From positions 1 to 17,611 of the forward strand of contig CAMLCX010000037.1 of NCBI GenBank assembly GCA_946478635.1: DNA of 17,611 bases, in the 5' to 3' direction. The stretch comes from an uncultured Pseudomonadota bacterium (GTDB lineage: Bacteria > Desulfobacterota_B > Binatia > UBA9968). This document shows positions 6,119 to 13,131 of the stretch, one piece after another. Within the stretch, counting starts at the first letter, position 1; every line of letters starts with the position of its first letter. The notes under the pieces were generated by a model, which saw nothing but the letters and a program-made list of their open reading frames with translations, had not been told where the DNA came from and did no database searches. The translations under genes were made by a program, and so were the position numbers.

Positions 6119-7354
6119 TTACGAAGACTTCGGCCAGGGCAGCGAAATTACAGCGCCGACGGCATCGAGATGCAGAATTAAGTAGGTGAGCACCGAAACC
6201 AGACAGAGCGCCAGATAGCCGATCTGTATGAGTTCCGCGCGCGGAATCGCCTTGAAGTGGAACAGGCGTTGCGGCAAGTCCGGAATCAGCGCGAGTGCTT
6301 GCTTCCGGAGCATCGGCATCGCCATGGTATCCGCGAGAATATTGTAGCCATCCAATTCGAGAAAGCTGAACGGATAGAGATTAATCAGCGCGCTTTCCCA
6401 CAGCAATACACCGATGCCAAATAGCAGGGCTTGTTCGAGACCGGAACTCGACAGATACGCGCTGAGGATGGCGATACCGCCCAGAGTCACTTCGACCAGC
6501 GGACCGGCTAAATCGACCTTCAGGCGAGCGCGCCGGTTCGACATAAAGATATCGGTCACGTCCGCGTAAAAAGTCGGCAGGACTCCCTGAAGCAGGAAAA
6601 ACCCCATCTCACGAACTCTTCTGCCGTGGGCTTTACAAGCGAGCGCATGAACGAGGACATGGAGCATCGAAGCGGTGAGCAGCGTGATAAGCATGACGCC
6701 GGCGCTCAGAATGGGCCGCGCTGAAAGCATCCGCGCGAAGTCACGGGAATGCGCCGCCAGCGGGTAAGCCGCCGCAAGCGCAAGAGCCGCTAGCGCGGCA
6801 ATGGCGCACACAGTCAGCGGATGGAACAGCAGAAAGCCGCCGCGGCGATAAAGCATCGAGCAGTATCGGTCGGCCTTGTGGGTGCGCACGGCGAAACGGC
6901 GCCACCCATCGACAATCCGCCCTAGCGGATGAAGTTGCGATCGGGAATGTGGAATGACAAAGTCGCTCTCCGGGACGCGCGGCTGATGACCCTCGATCAG
7001 GCGCGCGTAATAAAGCTTGGTGAGAAATTCGCGAATCAGCGAATAATCGAAGGCGCCAAACTTGAGATGGAACGCCCGGGCAATTTCATCGAGGGAGTTT
7101 CGGCCGTCGAACTGTTCCCACAGGAAGTGCTCCTTTGCGCTCAGGAGCAGGTATCGGTCCTTGCGTAAATTTTTGAGCACAAAAGTACGCGCGCCGTCTG
7201 CGCCCAGGGGTTGGCGCATGAGCTCCCATTCGGTCTCGATCAGTCGTTGGGGTTTAAAGCCTGAATAGGCTTGACTGCTGTCGATCTCAAAAATGTCAAA
7301 TCCCGACTCCTCGGGTGATCGGGTCAATAGTTGAAGCTTTGCTGGATCGCCCAT
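6119..7354 (-). CDS. PqqD-like / M50-family membrane protein with degenerate HExxH (putative pseudoprotease)
   Basis: 411 residues. Residues about 60-120 resemble the PqqD-like winged helix seen at the N-terminus of YydH-type peptide metalloproteases (YLLLSAKEHFLWEQFDGRNSLDEIA). The rest is a polytopic membrane domain with about five or six hydrophobic segments. The site-2-protease motif is in a membrane segment, but HExxH reads H-V-L-V-H (LHVLVHALACKAHGRRVREMGF), so the catalytic Glu is Val. The second metal-ligand motif is kept as LELDGYNIL. The protein starts 8 bases after the stop of the cNMP-binding gene and lacks a clear Shine-Dalgarno sequence, suggesting translational coupling. Likely role: membrane scaffold or regulated partner rather than active protease; a noncanonical active protease cannot be excluded. 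Confidence 0.8.
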   Translation of the reverse strand: MGDPAKLQLLTRSPEESGFDIFEIDSSQAYSGFKPQRLIETEWELMRQPLGADGARTFVLKNLRKDRYLLLSAKEHFLWEQFDGRNSLDEIARAFHLKFGAFDYSLIREFLTKLYYARLIEGHQPRVPESDFVIPHSRSQLHPLGRIVDGWRRFAVRTHKADRYCSMLYRRGGFLLFHPLTVCAIAALAALALAAAYPLAAHSRDFARMLSARPILSAGVMLITLLTASMLHVLVHALACKAHGRRVREMGFFLLQGVLPTFYADVTDIFMSNRRARLKVDLAGPLVEVTLGGIAILSAYLSSSGLEQALLFGIGVLLWESALINLYPFSFLELDGYNILADTMAMPMLRKQALALIPDLPQRLFHFKAIPRAELIQIGYLALCLVSVLTYLILHLDAVGAVISLPWPKSS

Positions 7355-7362
7355 GAATCTGG

Positions 7363-7881
7363 CTAGGTGGTTTTCCGGTCGAACAAAGTGCGATTCGCCA
7401 TCGGGGTATACCCGGTGGCTTCCAAGCCCCAGCGGATCGCCTCGCGGGCTTGTTCATTGGTCGTGCGCAAGCGTTCGATAAAAACAGCGACCAGTCTGTA
7501 GCAGATCTTTGCCGCTATGTCGGGATGGTCAGAGAGGATGTGCAGAAAAGCTTTGCGATCGAGCCGCCAGAGAATCGAGTCCACCTTGGCCTGGGCGGTA
7601 GCGGAGCGGGGGGCTGCGTCGAAAAGCCCCATCTCGCCGAAGAAGTCGCCGCCGCGAAAAGTCGTGAGAACGACGTCCACCGGGCCTTGGACGTGTTTGC
7701 TAATCACGACCTCGCCCGCCTCGACGAGATAGAGCGCGTCGGAATCGTCCAGCTCACGAAAAATGACCGCACCGGCGGCAGCTTTCTTGGATACCAGCAG
7801 CGCTCTCAGCGTCGAGAGGGCTGCGTGATCCAAATCCTGCAGCAGCGAAACATTCTGCAAAAAGTCGGTAAGAGTCGCCAT
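7363..7881 (-). CDS. Cyclic-nucleotide-binding domain protein
   Basis: 172 residues, essentially one cNMP-binding (Crp-type) beta-roll followed by a C-helix. The phosphate-binding cassette is recognisable as GDFFGEMGLFDAAPRSATA (Glu83, Arg92, Ser93). There is no helix-turn-helix after it, so it is a sensor rather than a transcription factor. It is the first gene of a two-gene unit with the PqqD/M50 protein, eight bases apart, which suggests that nucleotide sensing is tied to that membrane protein. The ATG at 7881 lacks a good Shine-Dalgarno sequence. Which nucleotide it binds, if any, is unknown. Confidence 0.85.
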   Translation of the reverse strand: MATLTDFLQNVSLLQDLDHAALSTLRALLVSKKAAAGAVIFRELDDSDALYLVEAGEVVISKHVQGPVDVVLTTFRGGDFFGEMGLFDAAPRSATAQAKVDSILWRLDRKAFLHILSDHPDIAAKICYRLVAVFIERLRTTNEQAREAIRWGLEATGYTPMANRTLFDRKTT

Positions 7882-7906
7882 CGGTTCGCGTCGGATGCAA
7901 ACATCG

Positions 7907-7934
7907 ATGCTATCTTAGTGGAGAAAAAAGACAA
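7907..7934 (-). promoter_or_regulatory. Candidate sigma-70-type promoter for the cNMP-binding gene
   Basis: On the minus strand, TTGTCT (7934-7929) and TAGCAT (7912-7907) are separated by 16 bases. That would start transcription about 20 bases before the ATG at 7881. Each box matches the consensus only partly. Confidence 0.3.
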
Positions 7935-8034
7935 GCGACGTCGTGACCCGCCTCCTGCGCGGTGAAGAAAGTGCGTCCCTGGCGGGGTTGAATGACGGCG
8001 TTAGAATGAATTGCAGAGCGGGATTTGGATGAGG

Positions 8035-9099
8035 CTATGCGGCCGAGGCATATTTTCTGCGCGGCAAATGTTCGGCGTTGTCGTAGGCTTTGCTCGGCAC
8101 CTGCTTTAAATCCCAGATTATTCCAAAGCAGGACAAGAGCTTGAGGCAATAATAAGTGATGTCGACTTCCCACCAGTAAAAGCCCTGGCGGGTGCAGCCC
8201 ATATGTTTGTGGTGGTTGTTGTGCCACCCTTCGCCGAGGGTAATCAGCGCGAGAAGAAAATTATTACGGCTTTCATCGCCCGTGTCGTAGCGTTTTTTGC
8301 CGAATATATGGGCAAGCGAGTTGATGCTGGCGGTGGCGTGAAACAATACCGTCGTGCTGAGGACGAAGCCCCACACGAAGAGCTGCATCCCGGTGACGCC
8401 GAGCGACGGCACGGCGTGCTCAAGCCATAGACCGCAGAGATAGACAGTGAGCCCCAGGGCGGCCGGAATCGCTTTGTCGAAACGATTGAGCCACACCAAT
8501 TCCGGGAAGCGCGCGAAGTCGCGGATCCGCTCATACTGGGTCGCGTAGTAGCGCGTGCACATGAACCAACCGGCATGGGAGCGAAAAAAACCGTAATGCA
8601 CCGGCGAGTGGGGATCGGCGGGCGTGTCCGACTCGCGATGATGGTTGCGGTGATTGGCGGCCCACCAGAGCGGGCCTCGTTGCGCCGACGAAGCGCCGAC
8701 CATGGCGAAAACGAATTGCGCCCATCTGAAGGTTTTAAACGTCCGGTGTGAGAAGTAACGATGATAAATGCCGGTAATGGCGAACATCCTGACCAGGTAA
8801 AGCGCTATGGCGGCGTAAACCGCGGTCCAACTCCAGCCCACGACAAAGATTCCCAGGCAGCCTAAATGGAGGATCACGAAGGGTAGACAACGGACCCAGT
8901 TGACCCGATCGATATCACGAATTCTTGTCGTGGCGCCGGCGGCATGATAGTCGGCATCGAACCATTGAACGAGCGCCGCGACTATCGGATTAGCATTATT
9001 CTTGTGTAGTCGTCTCATTAAGCCCATGAAGATAGCACGAGCGCGCCGATCCTTCAATAATTTTGACCGCGAATTTGCCGATTTTGATGGAATGGCCAT
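8035..9099 (-). CDS. Membrane fatty acid desaturase (acyl-CoA / delta-9 type)
   Basis: 354 residues when started at 9099 (MAIPSKSANS), where GGAGG lies 6 bases upstream. Three histidine boxes of the membrane desaturase family bind the di-iron site: HRYFSH (about 113-118), HRNHH (about 150-154) and HNNHH in GEGWHNNHH (about 293-297). Their order and spacing, between two pairs of hydrophobic segments, fit the stearoyl-CoA/delta-9 class that introduces a double bond into saturated acyl chains at the membrane. An in-frame ATG at 9204 has no ribosome binding site and adds a 35-residue stretch unlike the family. The chosen start codon and its Shine-Dalgarno sequence are buried in a hairpin (separate entry), suggesting translational control. 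Confidence 0.9.
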   Translation of the reverse strand: MAIPSKSANSRSKLLKDRRARAIFMGLMRRLHKNNANPIVAALVQWFDADYHAAGATTRIRDIDRVNWVRCLPFVILHLGCLGIFVVGWSWTAVYAAIALYLVRMFAITGIYHRYFSHRTFKTFRWAQFVFAMVGASSAQRGPLWWAANHRNHHRESDTPADPHSPVHYGFFRSHAGWFMCTRYYATQYERIRDFARFPELVWLNRFDKAIPAALGLTVYLCGLWLEHAVPSLGVTGMQLFVWGFVLSTTVLFHATASINSLAHIFGKKRYDTGDESRNNFLLALITLGEGWHNNHHKHMGCTRQGFYWWEVDITYYCLKLLSCFGIIWDLKQVPSKAYDNAEHLPRRKYASAA

Positions 9100-9128
9100 G
9101 CGTTGCCTCCAATGAGGCAGGCATGGCC
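9094..9128 (-). promoter_or_regulatory. Hairpin sequestering the desaturase ribosome binding site and start codon
   Basis: In mRNA sense, GGCCATGC (9128-9121) pairs perfectly with GCATGGCC (9101-9094), which contains the AUG start codon. Inside it, TGCCTC (9119-9114) pairs perfectly with GAGGCA (9109-9104), which holds most of the GGAGG Shine-Dalgarno sequence. The loop is AUUG, and the only unpaired internal bases are C on one side and AC on the other. That gives 14 base pairs around both initiation elements. The base pairing is seen directly; an RNA switch or thermometer role is inference. A DNA operator is the alternative. Confidence 0.65.
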
Positions 9129-9159
9129 GGTTGGATAATCCGCTACACACCAGTTTTCG

Positions 9160-9189
9160 TTGACACTTTCCATGTGCCGGTGATATGAG
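9160..9189 (+). promoter_or_regulatory. Promoter candidate for the ACT-domain gene
   Basis: TTGACA (9160-9165, perfect -35 box) and TATGAG (9184-9189, 4 of 6 matches) are 18 bases apart. Transcription would start near 9196, leaving a short leader with GGGAGGTG just before the ATG at 9220. Confidence 0.5.
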
Positions 9190-9219
9190 CCGCTCAGAAA
9201 TCATAGAGGGAGGTGTGAT

Positions 9220-9648
9220 ATGGCGTACTCGGTAAAAAAAGTCGATGTTTGGGCGGGAGAAATCGCCGATCGCCCCGGCGGGCTCGCGAGCACACTAGCC
9301 GCGATGAGCAAGGCTGGAGCGACCATCGAATTCGTCGTTGCCCGTCGCTCTCCCGAAAAGCCGGGCACCGGCGTTGTCTTTCTGACGCCGATCAAGGGCG
9401 TCAAGCAGAAAACCACCGCGCAACAGGCAGGTCTGGGGACCAGTGAAAGCCTGCAATCCGTGCGCGTGGAAGGACCAGACCGGGCCGGACTCGGCGCTCG
9501 AATGATGGATGCGCTTGCCGCTGCCGGGATTAACGTGCGCGGTATATCCGCGGCGGCTCTCGGCAGGCGCGCAGTGTCGTATCTTGCATTCGACAGCGCC
9601 GCGGATTCGGATGCGGCGGTCCGAATTTTGAAAAAGGCGCTCAAGTAG
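9220..9648 (+). CDS. Two-ACT-domain protein
   Basis: 142 residues consisting of two ACT-like halves. The first (about 1-70) has the typical opening DVWAGEIADRPGGLASTLAAMSKAGATI. The second (about 78-142) has VEGPDRAGLGARMMDALAAAGINVRGIS. ACT domains bind amino acids or similar small ligands and regulate enzymes; stand-alone ACT pairs are usually sensory or regulatory. There is no attached catalytic domain. The Shine-Dalgarno sequence GGGAGGTG fixes the start. It diverges from the desaturase gene, so the two share a 120-base regulatory gap. The ligand and target are unknown. Confidence 0.85.
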   Translation: MAYSVKKVDVWAGEIADRPGGLASTLAAMSKAGATIEFVVARRSPEKPGTGVVFLTPIKGVKQKTTAQQAGLGTSESLQSVRVEGPDRAGLGARMMDALAAAGINVRGISAAALGRRAVSYLAFDSAADSDAAVRILKKALK

Positions 9649-9695
9649 CCCGGGGCGGAAGCCCGTAAGAAATTTCCGCGTTCGATTCATAAGGA

Positions 9696-9732
9696 GACAC
9701 AGCGCGCGGGTAATCCGCATGCGCGCTGTGTC
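9696..9732. terminator. Strong 12-bp inverted repeat between convergent genes
   Basis: GACACAGCGCGC (9696-9707) and GCGCGCTGTGTC (9721-9732) are perfect reverse complements around a 13-base loop in which GG/CC can pair further. It lies in the 229-base gap between the plus-strand ACT gene and the minus-strand VOC gene, so it may end transcription from both sides. Neither strand has a clear T-tract after it, so a factor-independent terminator is not certain. I see nothing else in this gap. Confidence 0.45.
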
Positions 9733-9877
9733 CCATCACGGGATTGGCGGCTTTGGATGGGCGTGCCGAAAATTATTGCGTTCTGCGCCCGTCGAAAGTT
9801 TGGTTGCATTGATCGATGATCGAATTCAGGTTCGATCCCATGGTGCTCGGGCGGAGATCATTACTTTGTCAAGCCAG

Positions 9878-10255
9878 TTAAAGATCCATGCGGCGCTTGT
9901 AACCCCAGCCCACGGTCGAAATATCGAAGAGGTTGCCGTCGGGGTCCGAGCCGCGCCCTTCGGCATAAGTGGCTTCACGTTCCTTGGGCGCGCCTTCAGG
10001 ATGGATTTCCTGAATTCGCCGGGCGACCTCCTTGTTGTCTTCGACATGAAAGCCGAAGTGGTAGAGCCCCGGCTGATGCCCCGGCTCCTTCGGGTCAGTT
10101 GCATTCAAAATTGCCAAATTGACCTCGCCGTCGGATAGATGAACGGAACCGTTTTTAGTGCGGTACATCTCCTGCATTTCGAAAACCCGCTTGTAAAAGT
10201 CTGCGAGCTTATCCGGCTGGTGGGTGAGAATGGCAAGATGACGAAGTTTGGCCAT
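9878..10255 (-). CDS. VOC (glyoxalase / extradiol dioxygenase fold) family protein
   Basis: 125 residues with a single vicinal-oxygen-chelate module pair. The start at 10255 (MAKLRHLAILT) is set by GGAGG 7 bases upstream. An upstream in-frame ATG at 10312 would add 19 unrelated residues. Likely metal ligands are H6 (LRHLAI) and H66 (GLYHFGFHV). The usual C-terminal Glu in the DPDGNLxE strand is Asp here (DPDGNLFDIS, about D111). It is followed downstream by unrelated plus-strand genes and preceded by the aldo/keto reductase on the opposite flank of a short gap. Members range from glyoxalase to dioxygenase; the reaction cannot be assigned. Confidence 0.85.
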   Translation of the reverse strand: MAKLRHLAILTHQPDKLADFYKRVFEMQEMYRTKNGSVHLSDGEVNLAILNATDPKEPGHQPGLYHFGFHVEDNKEVARRIQEIHPEGAPKEREATYAEGRGSDPDGNLFDISTVGWGYKRRMDL

Positions 10256-10334
10256 CGGGATTCCTCCTATATTTTTAGATCCAGCGCTATCATCGGTGTT
10301 GCGGACTGTCAATTACAGAGCTCTGCAAGCCGCT

Positions 10335-11282
10335 TTACAATTCGGTGAAATGCCGCGCCATGCGCTCGCGGGTCGCCGCATCGGGCATCGGCGCCAGTCC
10401 GCCACGCATGTTGTCGATGAGGTGTTCGACTCTGGCGGTCGCCGGGATCGCGCAGGTAACGGCAGGGTGAGAAACGACGAACTTTAGAAAAATCTGCGCC
10501 CAGCTCGTGCAGCCGATCTCCTTGGTCCAGGGCGGCAGTGCTTTCCCGCGTGCGCGGCCGAACAATTGACCTTGAGCGAAGGGGCGATTCACCAGCACGG
10601 CAATGCGCTTTTCGGCGGCGAGCGGGAGGAGGCGTTTCTCAGCTTCGCGCTCGGCCAGGGAGTAATTTAGTTGGACGAAATCCATTTCTTCGGTTTCGAG
10701 CACGCGCGCAAGTTGGTCGTAAGCGCTGGCCGTGTAGTGGGTGACACCGATGTAGCGCACCTTGCCTTGCTCCTTCCAACGTCTCAACGTTTCGAGATGC
10801 GTGCGGTAGTCGACCAGATTGTGCACCTGCATGAGATCCATGCGCTCGGTGCGCAAGCGGCTAAACGATTCTTCCATCTGGCGGATCCCGGCATCCCGCC
10901 CCTGGGTCCACACTTTTGTGGCGAGGAAGATCTGCTTGTGCAGGCCGAGCTCTTGAGCGATGTCGCCGGCCACGGTTTCCGAGCTGCCGTACATGGGGGA
11001 CGAGTCGATGACACTGCCGCCGGCTTGCACGAACCGCCGCAAAACGTCCTTTAGCGGCGCGCGCGCCGCTTTGTTCGAACCGACGTCGAAAGTTTGCCAG
11101 GTGCCGAGACCGATAACGGGAAGGACCTCGCCCGTGCGCGGTATCGGTTTGCGTATGATCGTATCCGCCATCGCCCGTTCTCCCGTTAGCGCCGCCGCGG
11201 CCCCGGCTGCGGCGAACGCCAAAAACTCCCGGCGCGAGACCGAGTCGAGCCGCAATGGTTTACCCCTTTTAGAATGGGCCAT
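10335..11282 (-). CDS. Tat-exported aldo/keto reductase
   Basis: 315 residues. The N-terminus carries a twin-arginine signal (S16-R17-R18-E19-F20-L21) followed by an Ala-rich hydrophobic stretch, so the enzyme is probably folded with its nicotinamide cofactor and exported. The catalytic tetrad of the family is complete: D93 and Y98 (DSSPMYGSSE), K123 (LATKVW) and H154 (MQVHN). A cofactor-binding region near residues 235-290 is recognisable. The ATG at 11282 has GGAG directly before it, too close for a normal ribosome binding site. A TATAGG box lies about 14 bases upstream, so a very short leader is possible. The substrate is unknown. Confidence 0.87.
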   Translation of the reverse strand: MAHSKRGKPLRLDSVSRREFLAFAAAGAAAALTGERAMADTIIRKPIPRTGEVLPVIGLGTWQTFDVGSNKAARAPLKDVLRRFVQAGGSVIDSSPMYGSSETVAGDIAQELGLHKQIFLATKVWTQGRDAGIRQMEESFSRLRTERMDLMQVHNLVDYRTHLETLRRWKEQGKVRYIGVTHYTASAYDQLARVLETEEMDFVQLNYSLAEREAEKRLLPLAAEKRIAVLVNRPFAQGQLFGRARGKALPPWTKEIGCTSWAQIFLKFVVSHPAVTCAIPATARVEHLIDNMRGGLAPMPDAATRERMARHFTEL

Positions 11283-11408
11283 CTCCGATAAGTCTACCTA
11301 TAATGGACGCGCCAATAAAGGTTTCAGCGTGATGGCAATGGTAAAAAGGGAAACAGAACTTTCCAGCGGAGATTGGCTGCTCCAGGAAGACAGGCTCCGC
11401 CCAACTCG

Positions 11409-12275
11409 CTATATCCCCATATTGTCTTCCGGCTTGCGCTTCCGTTCTTTGATGCGCGGGATGCCGCGCCAGTCGCCGGCCATCCAGAATTCCGTCAAAC
11501 TGCCGAAAACGCCGAGGGGTATGGAGATCGCCATGATGAACCACCATAACCCGGCCGTGTAGCCGCCGAGAATCGACATCAGCACGGCGACAAGCTTTGC
11601 CGCGGCGCCGCCGAAGATCGCGCCCATCACTAATCGCGTGTAACGCTGAACGCCATACTGTGTCGCATAAATACCCCACAGAACTCCTATGAAGAATGCA
11701 AGAAAAGGCGCAATGGCAATCGCGAACAGCACGCCGGCCTCGCCGCCGCGCAAGGAAGTTTCCTCTAATTTTTCCTCTTCGGTTTGGCTGCCGACCCGAG
11801 CGTCCCCGCGGAGCACGCGAAAAAGATAATGCACGCCGCCGTGAATGCCCAGATCGGGGCGCAAGCCATCCCAGTAGAGAGTGGCCTGGGCCAGAAGTTT
11901 TTGGTTCACCGCGGGTTTAGGAAGCAATTCGCGCAATTGCCCGCCCGCGTGGATCGTCACTTGCCGCTCGCGGCGGGCGACCAGCAGCAGGACGCTTTTT
12001 TGCCGTTCAGCGTCACTCAGTGGCAGCTTGTCGAATGCGCTGCGCGCGGCACTGTCGATATCTTCGCCGTCCAAGGACTTGAGCGTCAACACGACGACGC
12101 TGTTCGCCGTTTCAGTATTGAAACGTCGCAGGCGAATTTCCAAATCTTCGGCGCTTGCCTGCGGAAACATCAATGCGAAGTCGTTGAGGCCGACCTTGAG
12201 CGCCGGCAGGTCGAGGGCCGCTGAGGCGGAGCCGAAGAGCAGGCTGAAGAGTAGTGTGATAGTAAAAAGCATCAT
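11409..12275 (-). CDS. TPM-domain membrane protein (YgcG-like)
   Basis: 288 residues. A signal peptide (MMLFTITLLFSLLFGSASA) is followed by a TPM domain (about 25-150). The domain is recognisable by SVVVLTLKSLDG, a KSVLLLVARRERQVTIHAGGQL strand pair, and LRPDLGIHGGVHYLFR. After it come two or three membrane segments (about 175-260) and a basic cytoplasmic tail (RIKERKRKPED). TPM domains are extracytoplasmic; some act as phosphatases or in photosystem repair, others have unknown roles. Its ATG overlaps the stop of the ferritin-like gene by 4 bases (ATGA), so the two are translationally coupled. Confidence 0.83.
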   Translation of the reverse strand: MMLFTITLLFSLLFGSASAALDLPALKVGLNDFALMFPQASAEDLEIRLRRFNTETANSVVVLTLKSLDGEDIDSAARSAFDKLPLSDAERQKSVLLLVARRERQVTIHAGGQLRELLPKPAVNQKLLAQATLYWDGLRPDLGIHGGVHYLFRVLRGDARVGSQTEEEKLEETSLRGGEAGVLFAIAIAPFLAFFIGVLWGIYATQYGVQRYTRLVMGAIFGGAAAKLVAVLMSILGGYTAGLWWFIMAISIPLGVFGSLTEFWMAGDWRGIPRIKERKRKPEDNMGI

Positions 12276-13048
12276 TCCAGGCGAACGAATCCCCTGACCC
12301 GGGCTTCGAGCGCGGCCAATTCATTTTGCTTTAAAGGAAAGCCGAACTGCTCGTTGCGCATGCGCAGCCGTTGCCCGGAAACTTGCGCGATGATCCTCGC
12401 CGCTCGTCGAAACGATGCGTCATCGCGGATCAGTGCCGCCAGCACGCGGGCGCCGGTGTCTTTGTGCCCGACCTCGTCGAGCAGGATTTCGCGGAACACG
12501 CGGGCGATCTTGCGTTCGGTGCCGCGCTTCTTGAGCTTGCTGCACACTTGATAGAGCGCGCCGCCGCCGCCTTCGGTGAGCGTGATGGCGGCTCGCTCGA
12601 CTCCTTCATCCTTGCGGTTGATCTCTTGGGTCGTGACTTTTCCCGAACCGTGCAGGAGCCTCGCGAAGCTTTTCGAGTACCTGGCGCGAACCCGGGCGAG
12701 CTTGCGGTCCTCGCGCAGCCAGGTGAGATCGCGCGGCGTGATTTTTTTGCCGGTCAAGTCCTCGAGCAGATCCATCACCAGCCGCGCGTGCTTGGTTTCG
12801 TCCGCCAGTTTCTCGGTCAACTCGGCGTAATCATGCCGATCGACGCCGTGGTCGACATTCGGATAAAGCGCGGTCAAGGCGCCGATGATCGGCTTGATGG
12901 CCGAATATTCTTTAAACCCCTGGGCTTTGAGCCAGCGCAGGTGATCTTTTTTGCGCCTGGGCTTTTTAAAGAACGCCCGCACGATCGCTTCTTCGGCGGC
13001 GCGGTACGCGGAAGCGAGTCGGGTGAGACGGTGCATATAATGGTTCAT
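12272..13048 (-). CDS. Ferritin-like di-iron domain protein of unknown function
   Basis: 258 residues, mostly helical and rich in Arg/Lys. Two ExxH motifs are spaced as in four-helix di-iron proteins: E84-T-K-H87 (LADETKHARLVMDLLE) and E192-V-G-H195 (ILLDEVGHKDTGA). A Glu at about 159 in the helix between them is a third likely ligand. This is the signature of the ferritin-like superfamily, whose members store iron, reduce peroxide or oxidise substrates. It has no signal peptide. It overlaps the TPM membrane protein gene by 4 bases and is therefore co-expressed with it. There is no strong Shine-Dalgarno sequence before the ATG at 13048; an in-frame ATG four codons later is an alternative. The specific role is unknown. 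Confidence 0.68.
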   Translation of the reverse strand: MNHYMHRLTRLASAYRAAEEAIVRAFFKKPRRKKDHLRWLKAQGFKEYSAIKPIIGALTALYPNVDHGVDRHDYAELTEKLADETKHARLVMDLLEDLTGKKITPRDLTWLREDRKLARVRARYSKSFARLLHGSGKVTTQEINRKDEGVERAAITLTEGGGGALYQVCSKLKKRGTERKIARVFREILLDEVGHKDTGARVLAALIRDDASFRRAARIIAQVSGQRLRMRNEQFGFPLKQNELAALEARVRGFVRLE

Positions 13049-13101
13049 GGAAAAGTGAGCGCGTTAGAAAGATAAAACATATCCTTCACTACCGTTCAGG
13101 A

Positions 13102-13131
13102 TGACAAGTTCGGTCGCATCCGAGCTTGTCA
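13102..13131 (-). terminator. Hairpin overlapping the stop codon of the dioxygenase gene
   Basis: TGACAAGTTCGG (13102-13113) and CCGAGCTTGTCA (13120-13131) pair over 12 positions (11 Watson-Crick and one wobble) with a 6-base loop. The right arm contains the stop codon of the dioxygenase. No T-tract follows, so it may be a terminator, an mRNA 3' stabiliser or another dispersed palindrome. Confidence 0.4.

Noticed and set aside
9100..9204. Upstream start for the desaturase at 9204
   Set aside because: No Shine-Dalgarno sequence, Cys/Arg/Pro-rich extension unlike desaturase N-termini, and overlap with the divergent promoter region.
10960..11562. A 200-codon plus-strand open frame over the aldo/keto reductase start and the TPM gene end
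   Set aside because: It is antisense to two well-supported genes and has no recognisable motif.
13079..13101. ATCCT...AGGAT sequence resembling dispersed TCCTTCGACTNCGCTCAGGA-type repeats
   Set aside because: Only a 5-bp inverted repeat and one copy in the window, too little to call a repeat.
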